Shown here one piece after another: positions 33,909 through 46,560 of a stretch of 64,000 bases of DNA. The stretch covers positions 2,295,001-2,359,000 of the forward strand of contig NC_084610.1 in the NCBI RefSeq assembly GCF_033807715.1, given 5' to 3'. Source of the stretch: Cololabis saira. Lineage: Eukaryota > Chordata > Actinopteri > Beloniformes > Belonidae. Position 1 is the stretch's first letter. Each line of letters opens with the position of its first letter. Under the pieces are notes generated by a model. The model saw only the letters and a program-made list of their open reading frames with translations. It was not told where the DNA came from and made no database searches. The translations under genes and the position numbers were made by a program.

Positions 33909-34625
33909 CTAGTGTTGTTTCTGTCCGCCTGTTTCAGTTTTAGTTTTAGTCTAGTCTTTTGGTCAAGCTATCATTTTAGTTTTTATTAGTTTTAGTCTGG
34001 GGTTTTCTTTTCCACGTCTCTGTAGAAAGTGTATCCAAAGATGGATCTTCCTCTTCTCCCCCAGAGCAGATCCCTGTGTTTCTCTATGTAACTTTGTTTT
34101 TAATGGACGTTAACTAGAGCTCTGCATTAACGGCATCAGCCTCTAACTCTGCAGCTGCATCTTCTGGATCTGATTCGTGCTGCAGCGACTGGATTGAGGA
34201 CTAACGTCACCCAGCAGAACTAAACCAGAGAAACTACTGAAAACATGAACATTAAACCAGAGAAACTACTGAAAACATGGACATTAAACCAGAGAAACTA
34301 CTGAAAACATGGACATTAAACCAGAGAAACTACTGAAAACATGGACATTAAACCAGAGAAACTACTGAAAACATGGACATTAAACCAGAGAAACTACTGA
34401 AAACATGGACATTAAGGATCTTTGTTAGAACATTTCGTTTCGTTTTAGTCAACGAGTTTTTATTTTGTAATCTACATTTTAGTCTCGTTTTTATTCGTCT
34501 ACGATATTTCATCATATATTTAATTATGGTTATCGTCACATGACCAGCATTTTCGTTGCATCTCGTCTCGTTTTCCTCAGGTGATAAAGCTTCGTTGACG
34601 ATGATATTTAGTTATAATTTTCGTT
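33909..34625 (-). mobile_element. TAGTC-rich element, reverse copy with 31-bp array
   Basis: Starts CTAGTGTTGTTTCTGTCCGC and ends in the ATAATTTTCGTTGAGG terminus. The ~220 bp at 34000-34215 are not related to the other copies, so the interior was replaced. It carries a six-unit 31-bp array at the site expanded in the 22.6-kb copy. Confidence 0.75.
34223..34414. repeat. 31-bp minisatellite, ~6 units
   Basis: Same unit (core AACCAGAGAAACTACTGAAA) as 22851-23162, here joined directly to TE sequence AAGGATCTTTGTTAGAAC. Confidence 0.95.
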
Positions 34626-35261
34626 GAGGAAAGCAGTGGGTGGACCGGCTCCCCTGGATGCAGTCAGATCCCGTCAGATTGGCACCTGAAGAGGTTGGAT
34701 GAACATCTCTGGCCCTCGTTGGGCTGATCTGTTCCTGGGCGGTGGTTGGGGGGGTCGCTGTGCGTCCCTGGCTGGTTGTTTGCACCAACAAACTGGGCAG
34801 AAGGGTGAGCGGGCCGGACCGGCCTGGGATGATTAACCAGCACGTGTCGGGACGAGCCTGAAATACTGAATGGATCATAAGTAATAATCACTGCGGGGTT
34901 GGAGACAACCCCCCCCCCTTAACCCCTTCCCCTATCTCCATCCATTCGTCTTGGAAAAGGAAATTACTAAATCCAATACAGTTCGATAAAAATCTGGCCT
35001 GTCTGGATCGGCTGCTGGAGGATAATGCCGCCTGATAAAGGCGCTGGTTTTCGTGCGCGAGCCATCCGTCATCGGGGGCCGGGGGGGGTGGGGTTACTCT
35101 CCTGGTCAAGCTGTCTGCTGCTCCAACAGATGACTGCGGTGGTTTAGAGGCGCTCGCTGTTGAGGTTAGGAAGTTTAGTCGCCTCGTAAAGCTTCTGAGA
35201 GTGGACGGAGTTTCCTGATGTGGCAGCGTTTGCTGCTGACACTGACCGGTTTCCATGCATC
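34626..35261. other. no recognised feature
   Basis: Unique-looking sequence with short C and G runs. Confidence 0.4.
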
Positions 35262-35880
35262 AATAACCCTTTTAAAACCCGAATATTGGCAATAACTCGA
35301 ATTTGCACGGCCATGTAAACACCAATAACCCGAATTTGCTCATATTCAGGTTTTTAAAAACCCGAATATGAGCCCTGGGTTACTCCTTTTAAAACCTGAA
35401 TATTGTGTAAACACCAAACGGAATATCCCCATCAAACGGAACAGGAATTTGTTTTCTGCACATGCTCTGTTCACAAGGAATCCTGGTCTTTTGAGTCCAG
35501 GAAGTTCTTATAAACACGGAGAAACCAAGACCAGGAGGAGACTAATCACTTCATAAATGTAATGAAGGATATGAACATTTCTGCATTTGTAGACGGTAGA
35601 AAGTACCGGGATAGAAGATTTACAAGAAGGTGAGAGAAAAGTTGGGCGAAGCAGCATTTGTTTTGAATTTGGATACAGGAAGAAGAAGCAGAAATGACGG
35701 TAATTGCGTCATGATGTTCTCTGCGCGTCGCTGGTTTGATCCAGATATCCTGAATGATTAATTACCATGTAAACAGGGATAACCCTGTTTGCTCACGCAT
35801 GGAAACGGAATATTCCGAATGTTTCAGTAACCGGAATATTATCAATAACCCGAATTTTGACTGCATGTAAACGTAGTCAC
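35262..35880 (+). mobile_element. Harbinger-like element with Myb/SANT exon remnant
   Basis: Repeated AACCCGAAT/GGAATATT motifs at both ends in opposite orientation (ATAACCCGAATTT left, ATATTATCAATAACCCGAAT right) and a terminal CATGTAAACGTAGTCAC are typical of fish Harbinger-like elements. Precise termini and target duplication were not resolved. It contains a coding remnant at 35514-35629. Confidence 0.6.
35514..35629 (+). pseudogene. Myb/SANT-like DNA-binding exon fragment
   Basis: Open frame containing QDQEETNHFINVMKDMNISA followed by FVDGRKYRDRRFTR. The EETxxFIxVMKD...DGRKYRD pattern matches the first half of the Myb/SANT-like domain encoded by the second gene of Harbinger transposons (family knowledge). 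AAG|GTGAGA directly after R would be a good splice donor at 35629/35630. The expected N-terminal Trp is missing, since an in-frame stop lies just upstream, and no downstream exon is visible in the short element. Probably a non-functional remnant. Confidence 0.55.
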
Positions 35881-37365
35881 TGTTGTGCCCTTAAAGAGGG
35901 AAAAGTAGTGAGGGAAGAGGTATAAAATACAAACACAGCTCTCGCCTTCACTCGTTTGTATTAAGATTATTAAAAATACAACAAAAATCACAGGTATTCT
36001 CTAATAAGAGAGTAACACACTCAGTCTCAGGACTACAGCCTCAACAACCTAATGAATCCTTATCCATTTCTTAACGATGCAACTTACACCCTCAACCAAT
36101 ATAACACATGGATTCCAAACCAAATGAAATACATTTATCTTTTTTTAACTCGTATCTTAATTAACACATTAACAAACTTATTAAAGTAATGAAATAACGT
36201 TTTTTAAGCACCATACAGACAATCTTGCAGATGAAATAAAATGGTGCAACAGTCAGACGCCATGTGGTGAGACAATAGTAGCATTTAGCTTAGCTTAGCC
36301 TCCCACGATGACGGAGTTAGCCTGTAACTTAAACAATATAAAAGAACTCAATTCACATTGCTTCACTTAAAATAAACAACAATGACAGAATAACAATCAT
36401 CAACAACGTGTCGCTAAGTTTATAGTGCTTTGTGTACGGTAATTACCTTAAACAATACCAAATACTCTTATCTGCCACAACACCACTGCCACCCCTGAAC
36501 CCTGGCCTCAGATTTAATATAAAGTGTTTTTATCGAGGGGAAAAGATATCAGTAATGCCCTGTACATCTGTTGATAGTCAGATTTCATCACTTGCCGTCT
36601 CTGTTTTAGCCGTGGAGATCCAGCCTCAGTTGAGATAAGAGCTGAATACCTGAAATCCGCTGCAATAAAAGCTCGTTCTCCTCGTAGCTGCAGGCAGGCG
36701 TCGTTGGCAGGAAGGACCATTTATCCAGGATTTATATCGTCAGTTGTTGCAGAGCGATTCCTTCAGGCAGCGCTGGATGCTGGAAGTTCGTCTGGCTTCT
36801 CCTTTCTTCTTTAGCTTCAGAACCTGAAGTCATCGTTCCTGAGATACCTTAAAGAGGGGCTGAGGAGGATGCTGGGATGAATTCTAATCACCTACAACAG
36901 CGTAGATTTGCTTAACAAGTCTCTCGCCGTGTGGCCCGGAGGAGAACAGGATGTCGTCTTTTACTGAAGGTGCTGCTGCTTGTTAGAGACGGACCAGAGT
37001 CGCTGCAATTAATGCAAAACCAGCTGCAGAAGGTTTAGATGTTGAAACTCTTTCAGAATAAGATGGATATCGCTGGTTTAGGATAAAAGAGGAAATAATA
37101 GATACATATGTGCCACTTGTCCCCACGTAGCGACAGCGTATCACCAGAAAGTTGCAGGTTGTCGCCGCGGCCTGGGATTGGCCGTCAGGGACGCGCTGAC
37201 CCTCGTCTTTGGGGCATTTTGATCATCAGAAGCGAGGCGAGTTTCACCGATGAAGATGGCAAGGATAAGGATGACATTTGTCTTGGATATGCTAAGGTTA
37301 GCTAAAGTTAATCGCCACTAGCATCAGACACAAAGTTAAAACCTTAAATCAGATGCCAGGTAGCT
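35881..37365. other. 1.5 kb unique-looking sequence
   Basis: No repeat termini or credible genes recognised. Confidence 0.45.
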
Positions 37366-37378
37366 ACTAGTGAAGCCC

Positions 37379-37971
37379 GGGTCGCCCTCTTCCTGGCACG
37401 GCCCCTTCTCAACCTTTCCCCCACCCTGCACCTAACCTGGGGCTTGCTGATTGGGCCGGAGCTTTGGGAGCTGCGTGCCGGCCTGCGGTCCTCACCCCTG
37501 GTCCTCCCGTTGCTGCTTCCACCTGCCTGCGGTCCCCACCCCCGGTCATCCCGTTGCTGCTTCCACCTGCCTGCGGTCCCCACCCCCGGTCCTCCCGTTG
37601 CTGCTTCCACCTGCCTGCGGTCCCCACCCCCGGTCATCCCGTTGCTGCTTCCACCTGCCTGCGCCCCCTTCTGGTCATCCCGTTGCTGCTTCCACCTGCC
37701 TGCTGTGCTGTTGACGTCCCTGACCCCCCAGTCTGGCCCTCGGCAGGAGGGTCCCCCCTTATGATCCTGGTCCTGGTCCAGGTTTCTTCCTCCTAAAGGG
37801 GAGTTTTTCTTGCCACTGTTTGGCTTAAGGTTTTTCTCCCACTAGGGGAGTTTTTACCTGCCATTGTTTATGTAATATTGCTCGGGGGTTTATGTTCTGG
37901 GTCTCTGGAAAGCATCTGGAGACAACTTTTGTTGTATTAGACGCTATATAAATAAAATTGAATTGAATTGA
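37379..37971 (+). mobile_element. 5'-truncated retroposon (LINE-like 3' end) with 13-bp duplication
   Basis: ACTAGTGAAGCCC flanks both sides (37366-37378 and 37972-37984). The 3' part contains GGTTTCTTCCTCCTAAAGGG, AGGGGAGTTTTTACCTGCC, then GACGCTATATAAATAAAATTG and an (ATTGA)n tail, a 3' end widespread in fish retroelements. A 44-bp array lies near its 5' end. No ORF remains; clade uncertain. Confidence 0.8.
37484..37705. repeat. 44-bp minisatellite, ~5 units
   Basis: Units containing GTCATCCCGTTGCTGCTTCC within the retroposon; the last unit is diverged (CTGCGCCCCCTTCTGG). Confidence 0.95.
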
Positions 37972-37984
37972 ACTAGTGAAGCCC

Positions 37985-39449
37985 AGGTTGTTCGGTTGTA
38001 AAAGACGCTGAAAACCGCCATCTATCATGAAAACAACGATCATTTCTCAGGATGAAGGGATCCTGATGTGTTGGTGGATAAGAAGCTCCTAGGCCCGGGT
38101 TTTTGCAGTTTCTGCCGAGGTGGCGCCGCGCGCCTCTTCATTGTAGCCAGGATGGGCCGACTCCTGAGCGATCTGCCTGGAGAGGCCACTCCGGTCACCC
38201 GCCCCCCCTCTGAAGGCTGAATAATGTGCTCATCTCAATTCGATCCACGTCGCTGCCACAGCATTTCAAAAGACACTTAATTTCATACTTGTTTACAGCT
38301 CTCTCCAGAGATCTAAAGTTCAAACTCGCATGCATTTTTAATTCCAAATTAAGCCAGAGAAGGAGGAGGAGGAGGGATGTTCATGTTCATTTCACCACAT
38401 TTTGACAAACATGACCTCCCCTTGCAGGGGTGGAGGGATTATGGGGAACAAAAGTTGGCCTGCTCGTCGCCATACCACAGCTTAAGGCTATTGAGGTGAC
38501 AGATTAGAATATCTTTACCCTCTCGGGGAGATAAGAGCGACACAACCATCAGAAAATGGTGCAAAACATAATGAATTGGTGATCTCCTTCCACCAAAGAG
38601 CATGTGTGAAGTTGAGATTTATAAATCTTCAAAACAGTAATGCAGATTTAAAAATGCATCCGCTGGAAAAATAAAATAGAACTGAGATGAATCTGCCCGC
38701 TTATTGTCTTTCTCTGGAGGATCCGTCTCGCTATCACCCTCAGCTCAGCTGTTTTGTTGCCGTATTTTGTTTCTTATTATCCCGGATAATTGCAAATTTG
38801 TCAGACGTGTCACCGCGTGACGTCTGCTGACGCTGGCCGAAGCGACACGGCGAAGCATCTCAACCTCTCCCGCTCTCAATTAGCTCCCGGTGCTCCAGGT
38901 TAATGGAACTTTTGATTGGGGGAAACTCTGGTTTCCTGGATGCCGACTTCCCTTGTAGATGCAATGTAGGGGGTAGGTGGGAGGGTGCACCCCGCTCTTA
39001 TCTGCTCCTGCAGAAAGACCAGTTACTCTGCTGCTCTTATGTGGGCTTTTCTGCTGGGGACAATCATCTTAATCTACTCAACTGTCGGGCTTTTTATTTG
39101 TCTTCATCTGTATTTTACTGGAACGGCGACGTAAAGTCACGAAACAAACTTCGCTCTCAACTTAGAGATACAAATCTCAGTGGATTCAGCAAAGAAAAGA
39201 AACCCTAAAGTAAAAATGTACAAACTTTGCTCCTGAACATGACTGAAGGCGAAAAAAAGAAAATAAAAAAACACAATAGAAGGTTGAGAGTCGTGGTAGG
39301 TGATGTTGCTTCGTCATCTTCTCCATCATCTTCTTCAAACCCCATTGAACATCTGATGTGGTGAACACTGCACATTAAGTTGGCCAAATCATCATCAAGC
39401 TTATAGAAATGTTGATGGAGTCCAAGATAGAATACATTTCTAGGGGGCA
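37985..39449. other. 1.5 kb unique-looking sequence
   Basis: No gene or repeat recognised. The AT-rich parts at 38260-38700 could hold conserved non-coding DNA, untested. Confidence 0.4.
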
Positions 39450-40345
39450 CTGGAGATCCTTCATATCGCTACAGGAGATCCTTCAAACCGCTACAGGAGA
39501 TCCTTCATATCAATACAGGAGATCTTTCATATCAATACAGGAGATCCTTCATATCGCTACAGGAGATCCTTCATATCGCTACAGGAGATCCTTCATATCA
39601 CTACAGGAGATCCTTCATATCGCTACAGGAGATCCTTCATATCGCTACAGGAGATCCTTCATATCACTACAGGAGATCCTTCATATCGCTACAGGAGATC
39701 CTTCATATCGCTACAGGAGATCCTTCATATCCCTACAGGAGATCCTTCATATCCCTACAGGAGATCCTTCATATCCCTACAGGAGATCCTTCATATCGCT
39801 ACAGGAGATCCTTCATATCCCTACAGGAGATCCTTCATATCGCTACAGGAGATCCTTCATATCCCTACAGGAGATCCTTCAGACCTTTACATGAGATCCT
39901 TCATATCGCTACAGGAGATCCTTCATATAGCTACAGGAGATCCTTCCTATCCCTACAGGAGATCCTTCCTATCCCTACAGGAGATCCTTCATATCCCTAC
40001 AGGAGATCCTTCATATCGCTACAGGAGATCCTTCATATCGCTACAGGAGATCCTTCCTATCCCTACAGGAGATCCTTCCTATCCCTACAGGAGATCCTTC
40101 CTATCCCTACAGGAGATCCTTCATATCCCTACAGGAGATCCTTCATATCGCTACAGGAGATCCTTCATATCCCTACAGGAGATCCTTCATATCGCTACAG
40201 GAGATCCTTCATATCGCTACAGGAGATCCTTCATATCGCTACAGGAGATCCTTCATATCCCTACAGTAGATCATTCAGACCTCTAAGGGAGATCCTTCAG
40301 GCCGCTACAGGAGATCCTTCAGGAGATCCTTCAGGAGATTCTTCC
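39450..40345. repeat. 22-bp minisatellite, ~40 units
   Basis: Unit CTACAGGAGATCCTTCATAT plus CG/CC, with ATATCG, ATATCC, CTATCC and ATATCA variants intermixed. 22 bp is not a multiple of three but three units (66 bp) have no stop in one frame, so it produces 130-160-codon open frames that are not genes. Confidence 0.98.
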
Positions 40346-40912
40346 TGCCCACAGCTATAAACCTGTACAATGACTCTTTGAAGATACTTAAATCTGGTTG
40401 CTGCCACTATTCATTTCCATTTGGGGATCAGTAATAGTTTGAATTGAGAAATAGTTTTTCTGGAGTCCGCCTTAGCGGTCACTTGAGAACTAGATTCATT
40501 TTTCTAAAGCAGATGTTGCTCCACAGATTAAAGTCCAGTTCTTTGTCTTTGAAACGCAAAAAAAGATGAGTTCCCTTGTGGCCGGAGGAGATGGACAGCT
40601 CGCTTTAATACAGCGTGTAATAATTGAAAGTGTGGATATTTAATGTCGTACTCTTCGACTTCATATTGAAAACTGGTGCGAGGAACTACCTTTTAAATAA
40701 TTGAAGGAAGCCGACCTCGTATGAAGAAGTATAAAAGGAAAATATAATAGTTGTAGAAAATAGTGATGAACCTGCCGCCGGAGGGTCAGGAAATGTTCTC
40801 GTCACAGGCGTCCGGGGGAGGCTTTAGTCGTCAAACTACTCGCAGGTTTAATTCACTCTTGCCTTGTCCTTAAGAAGCCTGACTCAGCACTTTACAGTTT
40901 ATCAGAGCTGGT
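40346..40912. other. no recognised feature
   Basis: Unique-looking sequence. Confidence 0.4.
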
Positions 40913-41482
40913 AGGGTAGCCAAAAATTGTACTCAAGTAAAAGTACTGTTACTTCAGAATAATATGACTCAAGTAGAAGTAAAAAGTAGTCATCCAAATA
41001 ATTACTTGAGTAAAAGTAGAAAAGTATTTGGTGAAAAAACTACTCAAGTACTGAGTAACTGTTGAGTAACGTCTGATTTATTTATTTATTTTTTTAACAC
41101 AAATTCAAACAAAATAATCATCTTCAGGCAAATTAAATCAATAAAACAATAAAATTAATTAAAATTAATAAAAAATAGCTTAAATTAAAATAATCGTAGC
41201 ACAAAATTTCAAGCCTTTGTACTTTTCTTTTTTAACCAGCAGAACTAGAACAAACATGAACTCATAGAAACTCTGTGTGTGTTTGAGTTTGTGTAAATGT
41301 GACAAAACATGCAAAAACTAACATTTATACCAAAGAATCACTCAGTGATGTCATGAGATTGACGCGTACGTGGATAAAAGGGATAACAGAAAAGTAACAG
41401 CTCAACGTAGCCTAATGTAGCGGAGTAAGAGAAACAGTTTCTTCTTCACAAATCTACTCAAGTAAAAGTATAGTGATTCAAA
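40913..41482 (+). mobile_element. hAT-like CAAGTAAAAGTA element, right end lost
   Basis: Begins CAGAGCTGGTAGGGTAGCC like 59147-59886 and follows it to TATAGTGATTCAAA, where it is joined to a CAGTACT-element fragment. Confidence 0.8.
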
Positions 41483-41486
41483 CAAG

Positions 41487-41907
41487 AATTCAACAAGAAT
41501 ATTTGTCTTATTTCTAGTTAAAATGTCTCATTTTAGTAAAAAAAATCTCATTGCACTTAAAACAAGACTCATCACTGGAAAAAACAACAATTTTCACCTG
41601 TTTCAAGTAGATTTTCACTTGAAATAAGTAGAAAAATCTGCCAGTGGAACAAGATTTTTTTGCATGTAATGAGAAGATAAATCTTGTCCCACTGGCAGAT
41701 TTCCTACTTATTTCAAGTGAAAATTTACTTGAAACAGGTGAAAATTGTCAAATAAGTTATTTTTCTGGTGTTATTTTTCTGGTGATGACTCTAAATGTTG
41801 AAATAGCAGTAAAACCACATTCATTGATGAAATGACATAAGGGATGGAAAGGAGGGATGTCAGTTTTACAGGGGGGATGATTTGGACCGTTTTTATTTCA
41901 GGGGGGG
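41487..41907 (+). mobile_element. CAGTACT element fragment
   Basis: Matches the body of 7241-8025 from AACAAGAATATTTGTC to one GGGGGGATGATTTGGACCG unit. Both termini are missing. Confidence 0.75.
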
Positions 41908-43093
41908 ATATCCAATCACTTTCCACGGGTCCATATTTATGCTTCTGTGGCAATAAAGCAGAAAAAGTTTTCTGAGATTTTAGATCAGCTTTTCAGAGTT
42001 TGGTGGGTAAAACCTGCAGCGCGTGCGTCTCAGCTTCGTGAAATGACCAGCAGAGAGAGCAGAAGTCGGGCCTCACACTGTTTCCTCCTCGGCAGGGAGG
42101 TCGGAGAGATTACCGGACTCGTGTTCACCATCCCTCTGCACAAACCTCCTCCAGCCAGACAAAACCCGCTATCAGAGGATGACATGAAACACCAGCCCGC
42201 TGGGCATCCTCCTCCTCCTCCTCCTTCCAGTCCTGTTCCTCCTCGCTCCACAGCCGCTCTGGAGCAAACGCATCGCTGAGCTTCACTGCAGCTTGTTTGC
42301 GGCCATGTTGGAGGCAAGGTGACAAGAGCAATACAAGAAAAACATTCTTGCAATTTCCAAAAAGAGCTTAAGGTGGAACGGTACGGGGGGGGGGCTGCCA
42401 CCTCTTTTTCTTCCTTTCCTCAGTTTACCTAACTATGCCAAAACAGAAAAAAAAAAAAAGGCAGGGAGGGGGGGAGAATTAGCAGCACACACAAACACAC
42501 AAACATCCTCCTGAGGAATGGCTGGCGAGCAGAGAAGAAATGCGCCCTGACAATCTCCTCTTCCCTCCGGCAGCTGGATGCCAGAAACGAGCGCCGTTTC
42601 TTCTGAGAGATCTTTTACTGAAGATGCCAGGGATTAAGAAAGAAAAGACTGCAGGACACTGCTGTGTCACCTAGAATTAAACAGCCCTAAACTCTCCAGT
42701 TATGAGATACTCTGCGTAAAATAGGTCAGAAATCAGAAGAAACTGAGAGCTTTTGATTCCTATCTTGTCTTTTCCTCTGAGTTCTGCCTCCGGACTCTTT
42801 GTCTCTCGCTCGGCGGTTGGTGTCTTCACGCTAAAGCTGAACACCCTGGCAAACAAATCATACTCATTCAGATTCAAAAAGAAGCAACTGACATGGAGCT
42901 GAAAAACTTTATTTTCTTGTGAAACTGCAGAGCATAATTCTTCAGTTCTGAGTTTTAATAAAAATGAACCCCAAAACCTGCAGATGTGAGTAAATTCAGG
43001 GTGTTTTCACCTCCACCTCCCACCAAGCTTGGATGCAGCACAGTGCAGCTTTGCTCCAGTTTTATTTCATATAAAGCGAGACTCACCTGGTCC
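41908..43093. other. no gene recognised
   Basis: A 110-codon + frame (41947-42279) is Pro-rich at its end and lacks recognisable domains. GT-rich and G-run low-complexity at 42380-42500. Confidence 0.4.
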
Positions 43094-43101
43094 TACTGGA
43101 T

Positions 43102-43765
43102 CAACCTGATCTCACAAAAATCCGTCAAATGCCCACGACCTCTCACCACTATTTTCCGGAAAGTGGTATAATTCCGTGTGAGCACCACGGATATTGTACT
43201 ATGCGAAGTGTATGGGCTCCATTGTCGTGATATATACACAGATTATTACATTATTATTATGTATATATTATTCTTTATTATAGTGGCTAAGTTATGAGTT
43301 TTTGACGCGCAAGTTACTGTTTGTTACTGTCAGTTTGTAAAAGCATGTTTTTAACGCTGTTTTAACAGTGTTTTAATGGTGTTTTGATGATTTTTAACAG
43401 TATTTTGACGGCAAGTATTTAACCGTGTTTTCTAGTATTTAACGTAAATTTGAGTATTTAACCATGTTGCCATGTTGCCATGAGGACGGAGGTGGCGTAA
43501 GTGATGTGAAATTATTATTTTTAGCAAAAACCACAAGCGTTTCCTACTTCTAACCAATCATAAGTGGTGCCTTAACCTAACCAGACCTAAACCAGAGCGT
43601 CGTCCAGCCACAAAATATCATTTTTACGACAACGGATCCCATTGACTTCGCATAGGTTCAATATCCGTGGTGCTCACACGGAATTATACCATTTCCGTGT
43701 TGGTGCCACGGAAAATACTGGTGAGAGGTCGTGGACATTTCACGGATTTTTGTGAGATCAGGTTG
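43102..43765. mobile_element. hAT-like MITE (CAACCTGATCTCAC), perfect 8-bp duplication
   Basis: Ends CAACCTGATCTCACAAAAAT and its exact reverse complement; the arms continue through CCACGACCTCTCACCA. TACTGGAT is duplicated at 43094-43101 and 43766-43773. The interior is AT-rich with TTTTAACAGTG repeats and no ORF. Confidence 0.88.
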
Positions 43766-43773
43766 TACTGGAT

Positions 43774-44497
43774 CCGGCCGGTAGCGCTGTCCAGCAACGC
43801 CCCCCGGCTGGATTTGTCAGATTACCAGTGCTTTGGAGAATCCCGCTCATTTAAAAACATGTATTTCTCACCATGTCTGGTCCTTTCTGCTAGCATAGAT
43901 ATAAAAACAGTAAGTGGTGTTAAATAAGACTTTTACAACCTCTCCTGGTACACGGTTGACATTTCTTCTGAGACCCTCGGGTTAAAAGTTATTTGACTTT
44001 AACTTTGTAGAAAAGGTTTTATCGTTTCAGAAAAATTATTGGTTCTCATCAAACAAGGAAAACTATTTGGGAGATTTTTATGAAGCTACTAAAACTGGGT
44101 TGTAAACTTTCAGACGGATTCCAGTGAAGAAGTCTAGGATGGTCATTGGGACGCCGTCTGAGGAGACTAGGTGTTCCTGACCGGGGGGAAGGTACAGAAA
44201 GCTAAGGTAAGAAAAATGGTGGATGAAGCGGCACACACATTTAGCCTCGTACAAGTCTGTGGTGGTACAATAGTGTTGGGTTTCTCCGGTTGGTCGAGGA
44301 GGATCATTCTGAGCCCACAAGGTGAATTCTGGCCCTCAAAATGTGAAAGAGTGATTCAGAGAACATAAAAAAATGATAATAATTAGCATCATCAGGTTAT
44401 TATTATTTACTGTACAGTGAGTGAAAATAAATGAGTCAAATTCCCTGTAAATGATTCTGATTCTGATTAGCACAAGATGAGTCATGGCTAACATTGA
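43774..44497. other. no recognised feature
   Basis: Unique-looking sequence. Confidence 0.4.
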
Positions 44498-44684
44498 TTG
44501 GTCTGGTTGGTCCAGGTCTGGTTGGTCCAGGTCTGGTTGGTCCAGGTCTGGTTGGTCCAGGTCTGGTTGGTCCAGGTCTGGTTGGTCCAGGTCTGGTTGG
44601 TCCAGGTTGGTCCAGGTCTGGTTGGTCCAGGTCTGGTTGGTCCAGGTTGGTCCAGGTCTGGTTGGTCCAGGTCTGGTTGGTCCA
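44498..44684. repeat. 15-bp minisatellite, ~12 units
   Basis: Unit GTCTGGTTGGTCCAG with occasional shortened GTTGGTCCAG units. It gives artefactual LVGPG open frames. Confidence 0.97.
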
Positions 44685-46560
44685 CAGACGCCAGCGCTTT
44701 GTCCATCACTTCTCTATGACGGAGAGTCTGCTCTTGCATTGAAAAAAGTAAAAGGGCCCAAAGTTTCCTGTTGTCTTTGTCATCTTTGCGAAGGCGCTTG
44801 GCCGCCTCTGAATAATTCAGCAGCTGTCTGCTCAAATGCAAACAAACGGAATAAAACATAGATAGTTATCAGGCATAAATATGAACAAACAGCATCCAAA
44901 AGCATTAAAGAAACAGAGCGTCTGGGCTGGGGAGCGACACATGAGGACAGTGTGTTTGACTGGCTGGACGGAGCCGTTCCCCCCCCCCAACACGCACATA
45001 TCTCCTTCACCGCCCCCCTCCCCCTTTAATGATGTGTGGCCTGTCAGAGAAACGCAGCCAAATTACATTCAGGACTACAAAGCCTTCGTCCGAGGTTTTC
45101 TCTCTCTGTGCAACACCCCGCAAAACAATAACTGGGATTCAGCAGCTGCAAATTGCACTCAAATTTCCCAGTCTCTTTCTGTGAATTATTAATGAGAGCC
45201 AAACCAAAAAAGACAAAAAAAAAGACAAGGAAGGGGGGGTATCTGCAGCATGCGCGAGTAGTGGAGAATGCTATAAAGCTGTAATTATGCCAGAGAATGA
45301 GAAATGGAACAAAGTTGTTGGAGCCAGAAAAAGAGAGTCAGAAACTGAAACTAAGAGCTGGAAATTTAGAGCTCAGGGGCTGGTGGGGGGTAGGGGGGGG
45401 GTAGAAAAGCAGTTTTATTACATATGCAGAAAGCCAAAGCTGCATGATCGAAACGCAATTAAGACGAGGATGAACAACAGCATTAGCATCCGTCTCCGTC
45501 AGGTTGGTTCAGGAGGAACGTGGAGAGGTCACACGGGGTCGACGTCTGCAGACTCCCGTCGCCGCAAACATGTCCACGTTTCAGGAGAAGTGAAAAACAG
45601 CTGCCGTCTGAAATTACTATTCCATAAGCTAAATGAAGGAGATGAAAGTAGGAAAAGTATTCATGAGGTGGTTATTATAACGACAAGTTAAGCGTGCAAT
45701 AGACGAAATAAAACACTCGACAGAAGAGCCTCAACTGGGTCAACAGAAACTCTACAAACCACCCAAACTGATGGGATTTAAAGGCTTTAAAACGCTTAAA
45801 TTACCTTTTGTTATCAAAATATTGCTGTTAAAAACACTAGATATGCAGGTGTATGCATAAAGGTATGTGAACCCTCTGGAATTCAATGTTTTTCTTCATT
45901 AATTTGTCATAAAATGTAATCTCAAGTCACAACAGTTGACCAACAAAGTTCTCAAACTTGTTACAGTTATAAACAGTTATGAAATGTTGGGTCTTTATCA
46001 AACAAACCTGTTAAACATTCACACCTGAAGTCTGTTTAATGAAGTTTAGAGGGGGTGTAGAGCCACTTTTATTGATAAATGTGATCAAACATTTGACATT
46101 TCCTTAATTTCACTAAAAACGTCCTGTGAAATATTTGTAGGTGGTCCCATTTTGGCCAATTTGGGTCCACTTATCCAGCTTATCCCAGCTTAGACACATT
46201 TTGGGCGAGAAGTTCATATTGAGCCAACATGGGACCCATATTGGGCTCCACTTTTCAGATCCATTTAAATCCCAGCTAGTGATGCTTGGAATCTTGGAGA
46301 TCTCTGAAGATCTGGTTTAGTTGCATAAAACTGGGAAGGGATGCAGAGTCATCCCAAACTGTTGAGCTTTTGTATCCAGAGATGCTGCGAACGACGAGCT
46401 AAAGACGTGAAGACATCTAACATGGGGGTAAATCCACTCCAGACTGGTTTCAGTCAAGGAAAAACCAACTTCTGGAGTGGTCCGGTCCGACTCCAGATGT
46501 AACCCCTTAGAGATGAGGAGGGACCTCATGAAAGACCTTCACACCAGACAAATACAAATA
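44685..46560. other. 1.9 kb, no gene recognised
   Basis: Mostly unique-looking. AAAGGTATGTGAACCCTCTG at about 45860 resembles an end of a degraded Tc1-type element, but the partner end was not found. Confidence 0.4.

Noticed and set aside
39409..40286. 161- and 131-codon open frames
   Set aside because: Translation of the 22-bp minisatellite; three units make 66 bp without stops.
41947..42279. 110-codon + frame as a host exon
   Set aside because: No recognisable domain, Pro-run end, and it starts next to transposon debris.
44484..44861. LVGPG-repeat frames of ~125 codons on both strands
   Set aside because: Artefact of the 15-bp minisatellite, whose period is divisible by three.
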